Positions 1 through 8,130 of a DNA stretch of 38,838 nt are shown piece by piece. How positions within the stretch are numbered: the first letter of the stretch is position 1; each line of letters begins with the position of its first letter. A program made the translations under genes and the position numbers. Origin of the DNA: Colwellia marinimaniae (lineage in GTDB: Bacteria > Pseudomonadota > Gammaproteobacteria > Enterobacterales > Alteromonadaceae); NCBI RefSeq assembly GCF_002207865.1, contig NZ_BDQM01000036.1, forward strand, positions 1-38,838, in the 5' to 3' direction. Under the pieces are notes generated by a model, which saw only the letters and a list, made by a program, of their open reading frames with translations, had not been told where the DNA came from and made no database searches.

Positions 1-200
1 TGACATTGCTCTAGCACTAGGAGGGTTAAAGGCATGCGCGGATGCACAATTCAGATAAAGAAATGGGGATCCCTCAGCCATGGATGGGTTTACGCGTATC
101 GCTTGTTTACTCAACAACACTAAACTACAACAGAGCCGATAAAGTATGATTCAGCTAAAGGTGATGTTTGCTATTAATGAACCCCTTGAGGTTAAAATAG
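1..200. other. Window edge: possible C-terminal tail of an upstream gene
   Basis: Bases 2-58 on the plus strand are open and end in TAA, reading DIALALGGLKACADAQFR. This could be the last 18 residues of a gene that begins before the window, but it is too short to identify. The remaining 140 bases contain no convincing gene; a 28-codon reading frame starting at base 63 has no ribosome binding site and I do not accept it. No strong terminator hairpin is visible. Confidence 0.25.
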
Positions 201-1952
201 TTAATTTTTGATATACTTCACATCAAAAATCGCTTGCTCACCGTCAACCGAAACAGTGGTTATTTCAACATTAAAAATAGTGTAACTTGCACCGGCTTTT
301 AGCGCGTAGCTGTCATTGAATAGATCTTGATCAGGGTCTAGCAATGTTGAGCTTGCTGGATACTCAGACATTTTTGCTGGGGTTCTTTCATTGGTATAGT
401 GAATTTGAATACCTTGGCTATGCTCGACTAATAATGGATGTTTAAGGGGTTCATCATAACTATTACCGGCATGATAACTCAGGTATAAATAACCACCTTC
501 AACTTTTACTTTAGCAAGGGTTTTCCCTTGTGTACTGTAAATGTCATTAATAATGACGGCCTCACTGCTGCTATCAATAGTGTGAATATCATTACTATCT
601 ATCCAACCCAAAAGCTCTCGTGATGATGGTGCTAAACCAAGACTAAAAGCTTTTGAGCCCATAATACTAAATAGATCACCATAATTAACGGCCGGCCAAT
701 AACCTTTTTTCAAGTGTGTTGCTAACGTTTTGAAAATACTTTTATCAACATTATATCTATTTATGCCATCGTCATGATTCAAAAGCCCCAGCAGGTGAAA
801 AATCTCATGCGTAGTGCTCTTTTCACTGGATGTCAGTGGTGCTTGCTCTTGAGTATAGAACTCAGACATAATACTGGGATTGTTACGGAGTATCTCGAGT
901 TCAGCCCACGGTCTATCGGTAGAATCTATGTCGAGATAAAGCGCTTCATTAAAATCATCGTCATTCATATTCGTTGTGGCGTAATGATAACCGTCTAGCC
1001 CTTTATCACCTTGCTTAAGGTTAAAGCCCGGCTCGAAATTGCTAGCAAAAGGCTGGTGCCAAATCTCGTCATCATAGAAGGTAAAAATCATACTATGGTA
1101 ATCGTCGATGTTTATATTTTCAGGAATATTAAGGTAATGGGTAGCTATTGTAGGTAAGAAGAAAGATTCACATTTATTGGTATCGCCAAGTTTTTCGGTA
1201 AATGAAAAATCTGGTTCGGCGCTAACTGATTGACCTTCTTTATTCTCATCATACCAAGTGCGTGCTAGGGGCATCATCACCGTTAGATCACACTTGCTGG
1301 ATAAATCAGCCGCATTATCTAGATAAACATTACTTAAAGCCGTTTGGCTTAATCTGATTGTTCTCATTTGTTCACGAGATACTGTCATCGGCTCTAAATG
1401 AACAACATCAAATTTGACTTTATGTTTGCCGTTAGACAAGTAATTAACATAAGCTGCAACACTGTGGTAATGTTGGTCGATATCCGCCTGGTTAATGCTC
1501 GTTTCACTGTCTGCATAGGTTGCACTAAAGACGATGTGCTTAGTGACTATTTTACCCGCTTCATTGGTGATAACGATGTTAAACGGCTTAGTGCTTTTCA
1601 CTTGGCCGTTGAGTGTGGCAATAATTTCAATATCAAAATAGACATATTCAACATTTTTATGAATATTGATAAATGGCTTGGCCAATCCGGTAATAGCGCC
1701 ATACTTTTCATTAAAGCTTAACCAGTCAGGTTTGTTTTTAATGGTAAAAGTAACGTCGGTATTATTATTCCAGTCAGCAAAATCAGCGCGGTAAGTATAT
1801 GCCTGACCATCAATAGCATTGGTGATAGGTTTATCACTGATAGCAACAGCAGTTTCAGGAGTAGCAGTGGATTTTTTTTCGCCGCCACAACCAGAAATGC
1901 ATAGCGTTAACACCAACAAGAATAGTGTTAAAATAGTTCTTGGTATATTCAT
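201..1952 (-). CDS. Secreted lipoprotein with Ig-like domain and metzincin-like zinc peptidase domain
   Basis: This 583-residue protein has a hydrophobic signal segment ending in a lipobox (ISGC, lipid Cys22), so it is probably an outer-membrane lipoprotein. Residues about 35-130 look like a cadherin/Ig-type beta domain, with the typical PDWLSFNEKYGAITG segment. The rest is a putative protease: HEIFHLLGLLNHDDG at 382-396 carries HExxHxxG, and GDLFSIMGS near 425-433 looks like a Met-turn, as in metzincins and M6-type peptidases. After HExxHxxG the usual third ligand position holds Asn, with His one residue later, so the third zinc ligand is uncertain. An AGGA lies about 11 bases before the ATG. 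Substrate is unknown. It stands alone, next to a 780-base gene-free spacer. Secretion and zinc-hydrolase class are well supported; proteolytic activity is inferred. Confidence 0.8.
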   Translation of the reverse strand: MNIPRTILTLFLLVLTLCISGCGGEKKSTATPETAVAISDKPITNAIDGQAYTYRADFADWNNNTDVTFTIKNKPDWLSFNEKYGAITGLAKPFINIHKNVEYVYFDIEIIATLNGQVKSTKPFNIVITNEAGKIVTKHIVFSATYADSETSINQADIDQHYHSVAAYVNYLSNGKHKVKFDVVHLEPMTVSREQMRTIRLSQTALSNVYLDNAADLSSKCDLTVMMPLARTWYDENKEGQSVSAEPDFSFTEKLGDTNKCESFFLPTIATHYLNIPENINIDDYHSMIFTFYDDEIWHQPFASNFEPGFNLKQGDKGLDGYHYATTNMNDDDFNEALYLDIDSTDRPWAELEILRNNPSIMSEFYTQEQAPLTSSEKSTTHEIFHLLGLLNHDDGINRYNVDKSIFKTLATHLKKGYWPAVNYGDLFSIMGSKAFSLGLAPSSRELLGWIDSNDIHTIDSSSEAVIINDIYSTQGKTLAKVKVEGGYLYLSYHAGNSYDEPLKHPLLVEHSQGIQIHYTNERTPAKMSEYPASSTLLDPDQDLFNDSYALKAGASYTIFNVEITTVSVDGEQAIFDVKYIKN

Positions 1953-2732
1953 CAGTAAACTGTTTCCTGTATAACCTGAATTGGGATAATGAAGGTTATT
2001 GCTTAAATTGGCTGGCCAATGGTTATAATTTTAGCGTTTTATCGTTAAAGGAAATTGCTTTATCAACGACAGACAATTGACCTTTTCAAAAAAAACAGGG
2101 TAATCATCAAGGTATATTCGATCGATTTTGACGCCCTACTTTTTTTAAGGCGCGCAAGATAGCACAAATAATTGGGTGATGCAATTTTAGATAAAATGGT
2201 TTTTATCTATAAAAACCATCACGTGAGCTGGTTTGAGGTCAGTTGAGTAACTATATTAATGTCGGTTACCCTTGGAGTAATAGACATAATAGTGGGGCGT
2301 AGCTCTTGCAAGAAAACATTTATTTTTATTTATAAAAACCACTAAGTAAAACTGGTTCGAGGTCGATTAGAGTAAGTATGATGAATTTAAGCAATAACAC
2401 AGACTTCTAGAGCTAGTGGCTATTTAGCTTTTGCGCGCAAGCGCCTTAGAGTAGCTATGTTAATTTTAACGATCATTGAAATAGTCGACATAAGAATGAG
2501 CATAACTATTGCAACAAAATGTAAGCAATTAAAATTCACACCTCAATGAATCTTCTAGTTTATATAAGCCGACATTATCTAAAGGGTGTATTGGTTAAAA
2601 TATTTACATGATCGAGAAAAAATACTTAATCCTTAGATCTAGCTAACACATTGCCTATTACTAGCGGATATAGCCTACTGATTCTGATATCATCTTAAGC
2701 ATTGATTCTGAACTATTGGATACTGCTCAAAT
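1953..2732. other. 780-base spacer without a gene
   Basis: No reading frame here has coding character on either strand. The spacer is AT-rich and holds a degenerate direct repeat, listed separately. The 3' part must contain the promoter of the yffB-like gene; I could not pick it with confidence. Confidence 0.6.
2191..2520. repeat. Degenerate direct repeats in a non-coding spacer
   Basis: Two imperfect copies are visible. One, around 2202-2265, carries TATCTATAAAAACCA, then CTGGTTTGAGGTC, then GAGTAACTAT at 2245. The other, around 2325-2385, carries TATTTATAAAAACCAC, then CTGGTTCGAGGTC, then GAGTAAGTAT at 2370. A third partial copy begins with GAGTAGCTATGTTAAT at 2449 and shares the downstream GACATAA and CTATTGCAA blocks with the first copy. 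Spacing between copies is irregular (125 and 79 bases), so this is a decayed duplication rather than a clean tandem array. Function is unknown. Confidence 0.5.
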
Positions 2733-3086
2733 ATGATTACACTTTATGGCATTAAGAATTGCGATACCGTGAGAAAAGCAACTAAATGGCTTGCTGAAAA
2801 TAACATAACACATCAACTTTATGATTTTAAGAAACAACCGTTAACTGCCGAATTATTAACACAATTTGTTAAGCAAAGTGATTGGTCTTTATTATTAAAC
2901 AAACGCAGTACCACCTTTCGTAACCTGCCTGACGAGATAAAAAACAATTTAACAGATGAAGTTATGTTTGCCGCTGTGCTTGCGCAACCTACGTTACTTA
3001 AGAGACCACTGCTACCATTGAATGATGAACTAAACCTCGGTTTTAAAGCTGAACAGTATCAAAATATTTTCGAAACAAATAAGTAA
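2733..3086 (+). CDS. yffB: YffB-like ArsC/Spx-family protein
   Basis: The 117-residue product has the thioredoxin-fold layout of the ArsC/Spx family. It starts ITLYGIKNCDTVRKATKWL, with one Cys (Cys10) in the loop where ArsC has its catalytic Cys, followed by helix and strand segments and a KRPLLPL stretch near residues 88-94, where family members have the cis-Pro strand. Length matches E. coli YffB (118). YffB proteins are thought to be glutathione-dependent thiol reductases, but their substrate is not established and arsenate reductase activity should not be assumed. It lies 76 bases upstream of dapE in the same direction, the same pairing as in E. coli, so the two may be co-transcribed. 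I see no strong ribosome binding site before the ATG. Confidence 0.85.
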   Translation: MITLYGIKNCDTVRKATKWLAENNITHQLYDFKKQPLTAELLTQFVKQSDWSLLLNKRSTTFRNLPDEIKNNLTDEVMFAAVLAQPTLLKRPLLPLNDELNLGFKAEQYQNIFETNK

Positions 3087-3162
3087 AACAGACAGTAAAG
3101 ATCAACATTTAAAAGCCATGTCTTTATAGTCATGTATTAAAAATTAACTAAAGGTAGTTCTT

Positions 3163-4389
3163 GTGAGTCAAACTGAACAAAAATATGAAAGCGCCGTTAT
3201 TAAACTGGCAATAGATCTTATGAGTAGAGCTTCAGTTACCCCTGAAGATGCAGGTTGTCAAAAACTGATGGCAGAGCGCCTTGCTAAACTTGGCTTTAAT
3301 AATGAAACAATGATTTTTGCTGATACCACTAACCTTTGGTCACGCCGAGACGGTAGCCTGGGCCCAGACAATAAGAAAAACACGGGTAAAATAAACAATG
3401 ATTTAGTTTTTTGTTTTGCTGGCCACACCGATGTGGTGCCGGCAGGTAACCTTGAACTATGGCATACGCCGCCCTTTGAGCCAACAATAATTGATGGCAT
3501 GTTATATGGCCGTGGCGCAGCAGATATGAAAGGTAGCCTAGCGGCAATGATAGTGGCGACCGAGCGTTTTGTGCACGACCACCCAGATCATCAAGGGGCA
3601 ATCACTTACTTAATCACCAGTGATGAAGAAGGACCCTTTATCAATGGCACCACTCGAGTTATCGATACCCTAGAAGCACGCAATGAAAAAATCACTTATT
3701 GTATTGTCGGTGAGCCTTCTAGTACTCATGCTGTTGGCGATGTCGTAAAAAATGGTCGCCGTGGTTCAATTACTGCTGAAGTAGTCATTAAGGGTAAACA
3801 AGGTCACGTTGCCTATCCTGAGCATGTCAGAAACCCGATTCATTTAGCTATGCCCGCATTAACAGAGCTCAGCCAAATAGAGTGGGATCAGGGCAATGAA
3901 TATTTCCCAGCGACTAGCTTTCAATTATCAAATATTAATGCGGGTACAGGTGCCAGTAATGTTGTCCCTGGGCATTTAACGGCATTATTTAATTTACGCT
4001 ATAGCACAGAATTAACCGATCAAATGATTGTTGAGCAAGTCGAGTCAATCCTTAACAAACATCAACTGGATTATGAGATAAAGTGGACTTTTAATGGTAA
4101 ACCTTTTATTACCAAGCATGCTAACTCTGAACACGGTTTTCTCCATGCCGTTAGCCAAGCCATACTCTCTGTTACCGGTAAAAAAACCCAACTTTCTACC
4201 GCAGGTGGCACTTCAGATGGGCGTTTTATCGCGCCAACGGGTGCCCAAGTGATTGAACTAGGACCATGTAACGCCACTATTCATCAAGTTAATGAGTCTG
4301 TTTCTTGTCACGATTTAGAACAACTCGTTGATATATATTATCACTGCTTGGTTAATGTTTTATGCACACACAAAAACATTAATGGCTAA
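3163..4389 (+). CDS. dapE: Succinyl-diaminopimelate desuccinylase
   Basis: DapE hydrolyses N-succinyl-L,L-diaminopimelate to L,L-diaminopimelate and succinate in the lysine and peptidoglycan precursor pathway. The M20 dinuclear zinc site is complete: His88 in GHTDVVP, Asp121 in GRGAADMKG, the Glu pair 155-156 in TSDEEGP, Glu184 in VGEPSS and His374 in CNATIHQVNES. The dimerisation lid domain is present (GRRGS, HVAYPEHVRNP). The start is a GTG preceded by AAAGGTAG. At 408 residues it is about 30 longer than E. coli DapE (375). The extra length includes a hydrophilic insert near residues 60-78 (RRDGSLGPDNKKNTGKINN), between the first strand pair and the GHTD strand, plus a longer C-terminus. 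The insert does not touch the metal ligands, so the enzyme should be active. Confidence 0.96.
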   Translation: MSQTEQKYESAVIKLAIDLMSRASVTPEDAGCQKLMAERLAKLGFNNETMIFADTTNLWSRRDGSLGPDNKKNTGKINNDLVFCFAGHTDVVPAGNLELWHTPPFEPTIIDGMLYGRGAADMKGSLAAMIVATERFVHDHPDHQGAITYLITSDEEGPFINGTTRVIDTLEARNEKITYCIVGEPSSTHAVGDVVKNGRRGSITAEVVIKGKQGHVAYPEHVRNPIHLAMPALTELSQIEWDQGNEYFPATSFQLSNINAGTGASNVVPGHLTALFNLRYSTELTDQMIVEQVESILNKHQLDYEIKWTFNGKPFITKHANSEHGFLHAVSQAILSVTGKKTQLSTAGGTSDGRFIAPTGAQVIELGPCNATIHQVNESVSCHDLEQLVDIYYHCLVNVLCTHKNING

Positions 4390-4418
4390 CGTCTTTAGTT
4401 ATAAGGTGTCATTTAACC

Positions 4419-5135
4419 ATGCCTACTAGCAATGAAAGCCATTCCGCTCAAGTACTCGGTCAAACCGAGCAACACCTGTATTATCTCAATGAGCGGGTGG
4501 CCATTCACCAAGAAATGAAAAATGCCTTTAATGCTTTAGTTGCTGCGGCTAACACCGCTAATATTGACTTAAGCATTGCCAGTGGCTTTCGATCTTTTGA
4601 CCGACAGCTTATGTTATGGAACAATAAGTTTTCTGGAAAAACACCGATTAAGAATATTGCCGGAGAAAGTATTTTAGCCGCGAGTTTATCACCACTTGAG
4701 TTGACCCACAGTATTTTACTTTATTCCGCCCTACCCGGCGCTAGTAGGCACCATTGGGGCTGTGACATTGATGTTTACGCGCCAAATTTGCTAGCTGATG
4801 ACTATCAACTACAGCTTGAACCATGGGAATATAGTGCCCAAGGGCCTTTAGCAAAATTATCTGCTTGGTTGGTTAAATACGCCCATCAATTTGGCTTTTT
4901 CCTGCCTTATGCTAGCTTCCAAGGTGGTGTTGCCAGTGAGCCTTGGCATTTATCTTACGCACCATTAGCACAACAATATCAGCAAGCTTTTGATATTGAA
5001 CGGTTAGCCAAGGCATTAAATAACAGCACTATATTGGGCAAGGACGTCATTATTAAAAATTTAGATGACATAGCAAAGCGTTATATTAATAATGTCTGTG
5101 CTGCGCCGACAAATGTTATACTCACTAAACAGTAA
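4419..5135 (+). CDS. M15 family D-Ala-D-Ala carboxypeptidase (VanY-like)
   Basis: The 238-residue protein carries the signature of zinc peptidases of family M15B: SGFRSF at 55-60, SRHHWGCDIDVY at 109-120 giving ligands His111 and Asp118, and SEPWHLSY at 173-180 giving catalytic Glu174 and ligand His177. These enzymes remove the terminal D-Ala from peptidoglycan peptides. No signal peptide or membrane segment is evident at the N-terminus, which starts MPTSNESHSAQVLG, so the protein may act on cytoplasmic muropeptides or be exported by another route. It follows dapE by 29 bases in the same direction and is probably co-transcribed with it, linking diaminopimelate synthesis and wall-peptide trimming in one unit. 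Substrate preference is inferred. Confidence 0.88.
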   Translation: MPTSNESHSAQVLGQTEQHLYYLNERVAIHQEMKNAFNALVAAANTANIDLSIASGFRSFDRQLMLWNNKFSGKTPIKNIAGESILAASLSPLELTHSILLYSALPGASRHHWGCDIDVYAPNLLADDYQLQLEPWEYSAQGPLAKLSAWLVKYAHQFGFFLPYASFQGGVASEPWHLSYAPLAQQYQQAFDIERLAKALNNSTILGKDVIIKNLDDIAKRYINNVCAAPTNVILTKQ

Positions 5136-5192
5136 GCTGAGAGATATTACTTAGCATTAACTAACTTAACAAACTTATTAAGAGGCATTCCA

Positions 5193-5381
5193 ATGGACAA
5201 TGGCGTAGCTATTTTCATGATAGTAATAGCGCTAGCTATTATCATAGGTAACTTGAGTACCCTGCAAAAAAACGCTAAACAAAAAATGCGCAAACACAAT
5301 TTAAATGACTTAAAAGAAACCCTGCCAAGAAGTAACAAAAGTGCTCATAAATTGGCAACATATGAAAAAAACAAGCCCTAA
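5193..5381 (+). CDS. Small single-pass membrane protein, DUF2897-like
   Basis: The 62-residue protein has one hydrophobic helix (residues about 5-22, GVAIFMIVIALAIIIGN) followed by a basic, hydrophilic tail with KQKMRKHNLNDLK. It resembles the small DUF2897 proteins of marine gammaproteobacteria. Its position after dapE parallels E. coli ypfN, which encodes an unrelated-looking small membrane protein. It starts 57 bases after the M15 gene; AAGAGGC precedes the ATG. A strong terminator follows at once, so this is the last gene of the yffB-dapE unit. Function is unknown. Confidence 0.75.
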   Translation: MDNGVAIFMIVIALAIIIGNLSTLQKNAKQKMRKHNLNDLKETLPRSNKSAHKLATYEKNKP

Positions 5382-5400
5382 AGAGCTGACAAATTCAAGA

Positions 5401-5434
5401 CATAAAAAAACTCCACGGTGTGGAGTTTTTTATG
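5401..5434. terminator. Bidirectional intrinsic terminator
   Basis: AAAAAACTCCAC (5405-5416), a GGT loop and GTGGAGTTTTTT (5420-5431) form a 12-bp stem with an A-run on one side and a T-run on the other. It lies between convergent genes, the DUF2897-like gene (plus) and bamC (minus), and can serve both. Confidence 0.9.
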
Positions 5435-5493
5435 TCGACTTAGCTCTGTCTTATTTCGACAAAGAGCGGGTAAACTTTATCGTAACAACTATA

Positions 5494-6663
5494 TTAAAAA
5501 ACGTTTCTAAACGATAAACCTTGCTCGAATACCGGGAAAATTCGCTCTAAGGTTGCTAACGGTAACGGCTCTCCGGCAGCATTATATATGGTTACTGCGG
5601 TTTTTTGATTAAGTTCATCCAGAGGCGCTAAAACAAATTGGTAGTTGGCATCATTAACATCGATAACCGGTACATCTTGACCCCAAATACTATCCCAAAC
5701 ACTACTATCAGGTTTAACAAAGTCGACATAGTAAATTTTCTTATCTTCGTTTAAATCGCTAATGGTAAAACCATGTTTTTCGAAGAATAAAGGCATATTG
5801 TCCCATAAGTCGTCTAAGCCCATCTCAACAACATAGCCGGCTTCTTCTTCAATGTTTTGTCCTATTGTTACTAGCTTTTGATTGGCACGAGTTAAGCGAT
5901 CCGAGCGCTGTTGAAGACGGTAATTATAATCAACAGCGGCAATTAGCTCATTAAGCATAGCTTTTTCAGCACGTTGCTTATCAATGGGATCCATGCTTTT
6001 GCTACCACCGGTTTCATCCGTTTGTAAAAAATCAACTAATGAAACACGTAATGAGACACTGCGACCATGAGGTTTAGCTAATAATTGATAGCGGAAACGT
6101 AAACTCTTGGAAAATTGTATGTCGGTATAAATCCAACCAACATCAACCTCATTATGATACCAATCTGATTCTATGATGGCCGTCTTAATGCCTTCACGCT
6201 TAATACTGGTTTCTTTTAAGCTGGTCGCCCCCTCAATGACTTTACTTAAGGTAACCTCAACATCTTCTTCAATATAGTTATAGGTGATTTTGTCTTCAAC
6301 TAACTTTTCTATGACAACTTTTTCGATAAATTCCAATAAATCTTTATCTTCTAAAACCTTATCAAACCAAATAATCGCGACAGTAGACTCATCAACAACT
6401 CTTGAAGAGGCGGCAACAGGCATAACCAGTGAAGGTGCTCGAATATCCATATCTTCACCAATAGGGCCTTGATGATTTATTTTATCGGAGACAAAGAAGT
6501 CCTGCGCTTGTTTGGGTTTATTCAAATTGGCAGGAATCACTAGAGCGTTAGCTTCAGGTTTATACTGATAAGCAAAGCTCCCCTGCGCTTGTTTATTATT
6601 AACAGAACCACAAGCTGTTAGTGACAAGGCTAACAGTGATAAATAAAATACTCTACAACTCAT
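5494..6663 (-). CDS. bamC: Outer membrane assembly lipoprotein BamC
   Basis: BamC (NlpB) is a lipoprotein subunit of the BAM complex, which inserts beta-barrel proteins into the outer membrane. The signal peptide ends in LSLTACGS (lipid Cys18). The next roughly 85 residues are low in predicted structure, as in the family's unstructured segment that binds BamD. Two helix-grip domains follow, about 105-240 and 275-389; the second includes VEMGLDDLWDNMPLFFEKHG. At 389 residues it is somewhat longer than E. coli BamC (344). In E. coli dapA lies directly upstream; here the upstream neighbour is the divergent gcvR. Confidence 0.9.
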   Translation of the reverse strand: MSCRVFYLSLLALSLTACGSVNNKQAQGSFAYQYKPEANALVIPANLNKPKQAQDFFVSDKINHQGPIGEDMDIRAPSLVMPVAASSRVVDESTVAIIWFDKVLEDKDLLEFIEKVVIEKLVEDKITYNYIEEDVEVTLSKVIEGATSLKETSIKREGIKTAIIESDWYHNEVDVGWIYTDIQFSKSLRFRYQLLAKPHGRSVSLRVSLVDFLQTDETGGSKSMDPIDKQRAEKAMLNELIAAVDYNYRLQQRSDRLTRANQKLVTIGQNIEEEAGYVVEMGLDDLWDNMPLFFEKHGFTISDLNEDKKIYYVDFVKPDSSVWDSIWGQDVPVIDVNDANYQFVLAPLDELNQKTAVTIYNAAGEPLPLATLERIFPVFEQGLSFRNVF

Positions 6664-6864
6664 TAAAACTCCTGTGGCTTAGGTTATTGATAGTCAAAAC
6701 CCAACTAAGCTCACTAAAAAACTAAAATAGGGCTAAACATTGCGCCCCATGGTACTTGGCTGATTTTACAAACACAAGTTATATGACCACAAAAATGTAA
6801 GATGATTCCAACTTTAATCATGATCAGTTACAATACGTCTTTATTGACAACTTAGGCGTAATGA

Positions 6865-7392
6865 ATGTCACAATATTTAGTACTAACCGCAATGGGATCG
6901 GACCGAACAGGTTGTGTTAGTGAGTTAACTAAATTAGCAAGTGAATGCGAATGTAATATATTGGACAGCCGAATGGCCCTTTTTGGCTCTGAATTTACCT
7001 TCATTATGTTACTTAATGGTGAAAGCAGAGCAATTAATAAGATTGAAGCGAGGATCCCTAAACTTGCTCATACTTTAGATTTAATTACTATGATGAAGCG
7101 AACATCTGGTCATAGAACCTTTAACTTGGTACAACACTACCAAGCTGAATATTGTGGTATTGATCAACCGGGTATTTTAAAAGCAATGACCGCCTTTTTT
7201 GCCACACGAAAAATAGACATTTCTTCGTTGAAATCAGCTATAGATCCCAAAACTAACCATATGAGTGCCAAGATATTATTTGCTTTAACGGAGAAAATTA
7301 GTATTGATGAGATTGAGCGTGACTTCTTAGAGCTTTGTCAGCAAACTGACGTCCAAGGCTGTATTAAAAAAGCCAATACTAACTTATTATAG
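6865..7392 (+). CDS. gcvR: Glycine cleavage system regulator GcvR (tandem ACT domains)
   Basis: The 175-residue protein consists of two ACT-type domains: the first starts VLTAMGSDRTGCVSELTKLA at residues 5-24, the second near residue 90 with AEYCGIDQPGILKAMTAFF. In E. coli GcvR binds the activator GcvA and keeps the glycine cleavage operon off when glycine is low. Two ATGs lie at 6861 and 6865; the second is in frame. The gene is divergent from bamC with a 201-base spacer and is followed by bcp, as in E. coli. No gcvA or gcv operon lies in the window, so the target is inferred from the family. Confidence 0.9.
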   Translation: MSQYLVLTAMGSDRTGCVSELTKLASECECNILDSRMALFGSEFTFIMLLNGESRAINKIEARIPKLAHTLDLITMMKRTSGHRTFNLVQHYQAEYCGIDQPGILKAMTAFFATRKIDISSLKSAIDPKTNHMSAKILFALTEKISIDEIERDFLELCQQTDVQGCIKKANTNLL

Positions 7393-7479
7393 TAATAAGC
7401 ATAGCGTTCAATGAGTAAGACATAGTTACCCTTAAAATCAAGTAAATGACTTTCATCCCTTTTTAACAGTGAGTTTATA

Positions 7480-7956
7480 ATGAATACTCTAAACGTTGGT
7501 GATACCGCGCCACTATTTACCCTAGCTAATGAAAATGATGAGTCAGTATCATTAGCTGATTATATCGGCAAAAAACAGGTGCTAGTATATTTCTACCCGA
7601 AAGCAATGACTCCGGGTTGTACCGTGCAAGCACAAGGTCTACGTGATATTAAAGCTGAGCTGAATGAATTAAACACGGTTGTTTTTGGTATCAGCCCTGA
7701 CGAAGTAAAGCGCTTAACTAAATTCTGCCAACGGGATGAACTAAACTTCTCCTTGTTAGCTGATGTTGATCACCAAGTAGCCGAGCAATTTGGTGTTTGG
7801 GGTTTAAAGAAGTTTATGGGCAGAGAGTACGACGGCATTCATCGTTTAAGCTTTTTAATTGGCCTTGATGGCAAGATCAGCCACGTTTTTAATAAATTCA
7901 AAACTAAAGAACATCACGATGTGGTTTTAGCTGTATTAAACGAGTTAAGTCAGTAA
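7480..7956 (+). CDS. bcp: Thioredoxin-dependent peroxiredoxin (Bcp/PrxQ family)
   Basis: Bcp reduces hydrogen and alkyl peroxides in the cytoplasm. The peroxidatic site is TPGCT at 44-48 with Cys47, after the YFYPKAM strand. In E. coli Bcp the resolving Cys lies five residues later; here that position is Gln52 (CTVQAQGLRD), so the usual intramolecular disulphide cannot form. Another Cys occurs near residue 83 (KFCQRDELNF), which could act instead, or the enzyme may work in the one-Cys mode with an external thiol. It follows gcvR by 87 bases in the same direction, as in E. coli. A strong terminator follows. Confidence 0.93.
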   Translation: MNTLNVGDTAPLFTLANENDESVSLADYIGKKQVLVYFYPKAMTPGCTVQAQGLRDIKAELNELNTVVFGISPDEVKRLTKFCQRDELNFSLLADVDHQVAEQFGVWGLKKFMGREYDGIHRLSFLIGLDGKISHVFNKFKTKEHHDVVLAVLNELSQ

Positions 7957-8013
7957 CTTAATAGCTAGTTACCGTAAGCGTTAAAGGTGCTTGCCCTTAA
8001 AGTAAAAAAGAAT

Positions 8014-8051
8014 AGCCCTAAGCTAAATAATATTAGCTTAGGGCTTTTTAG
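8014..8051 (+). terminator. Intrinsic terminator after bcp
   Basis: AGCCCTAAGCTAA (8014-8026) and TTAGCTTAGGGCT (8033-8045) form a perfect 13-bp stem around a 6-base loop, followed by a T-run. Confidence 0.9.
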
Positions 8052-8130
8052 TTATTGCTATTGAATTAACACTATTAAGTTAAGTACTATTAATTTAGCT
8101 AGCAATGAATAAAATACCTTACTAAGGTAT

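Noticed and set aside
63..149. 28-codon plus-strand frame starting MGIPQPWMGLRVS
   Set aside because: Too short, no ribosome binding site, and near the window edge where the upstream context is unknown.
3258..3601. Minus-strand open frames of 80-90 codons inside dapE
   Set aside because: They are antisense shadows of a gene with a complete catalytic site, have no ribosome binding sites and show no domain.
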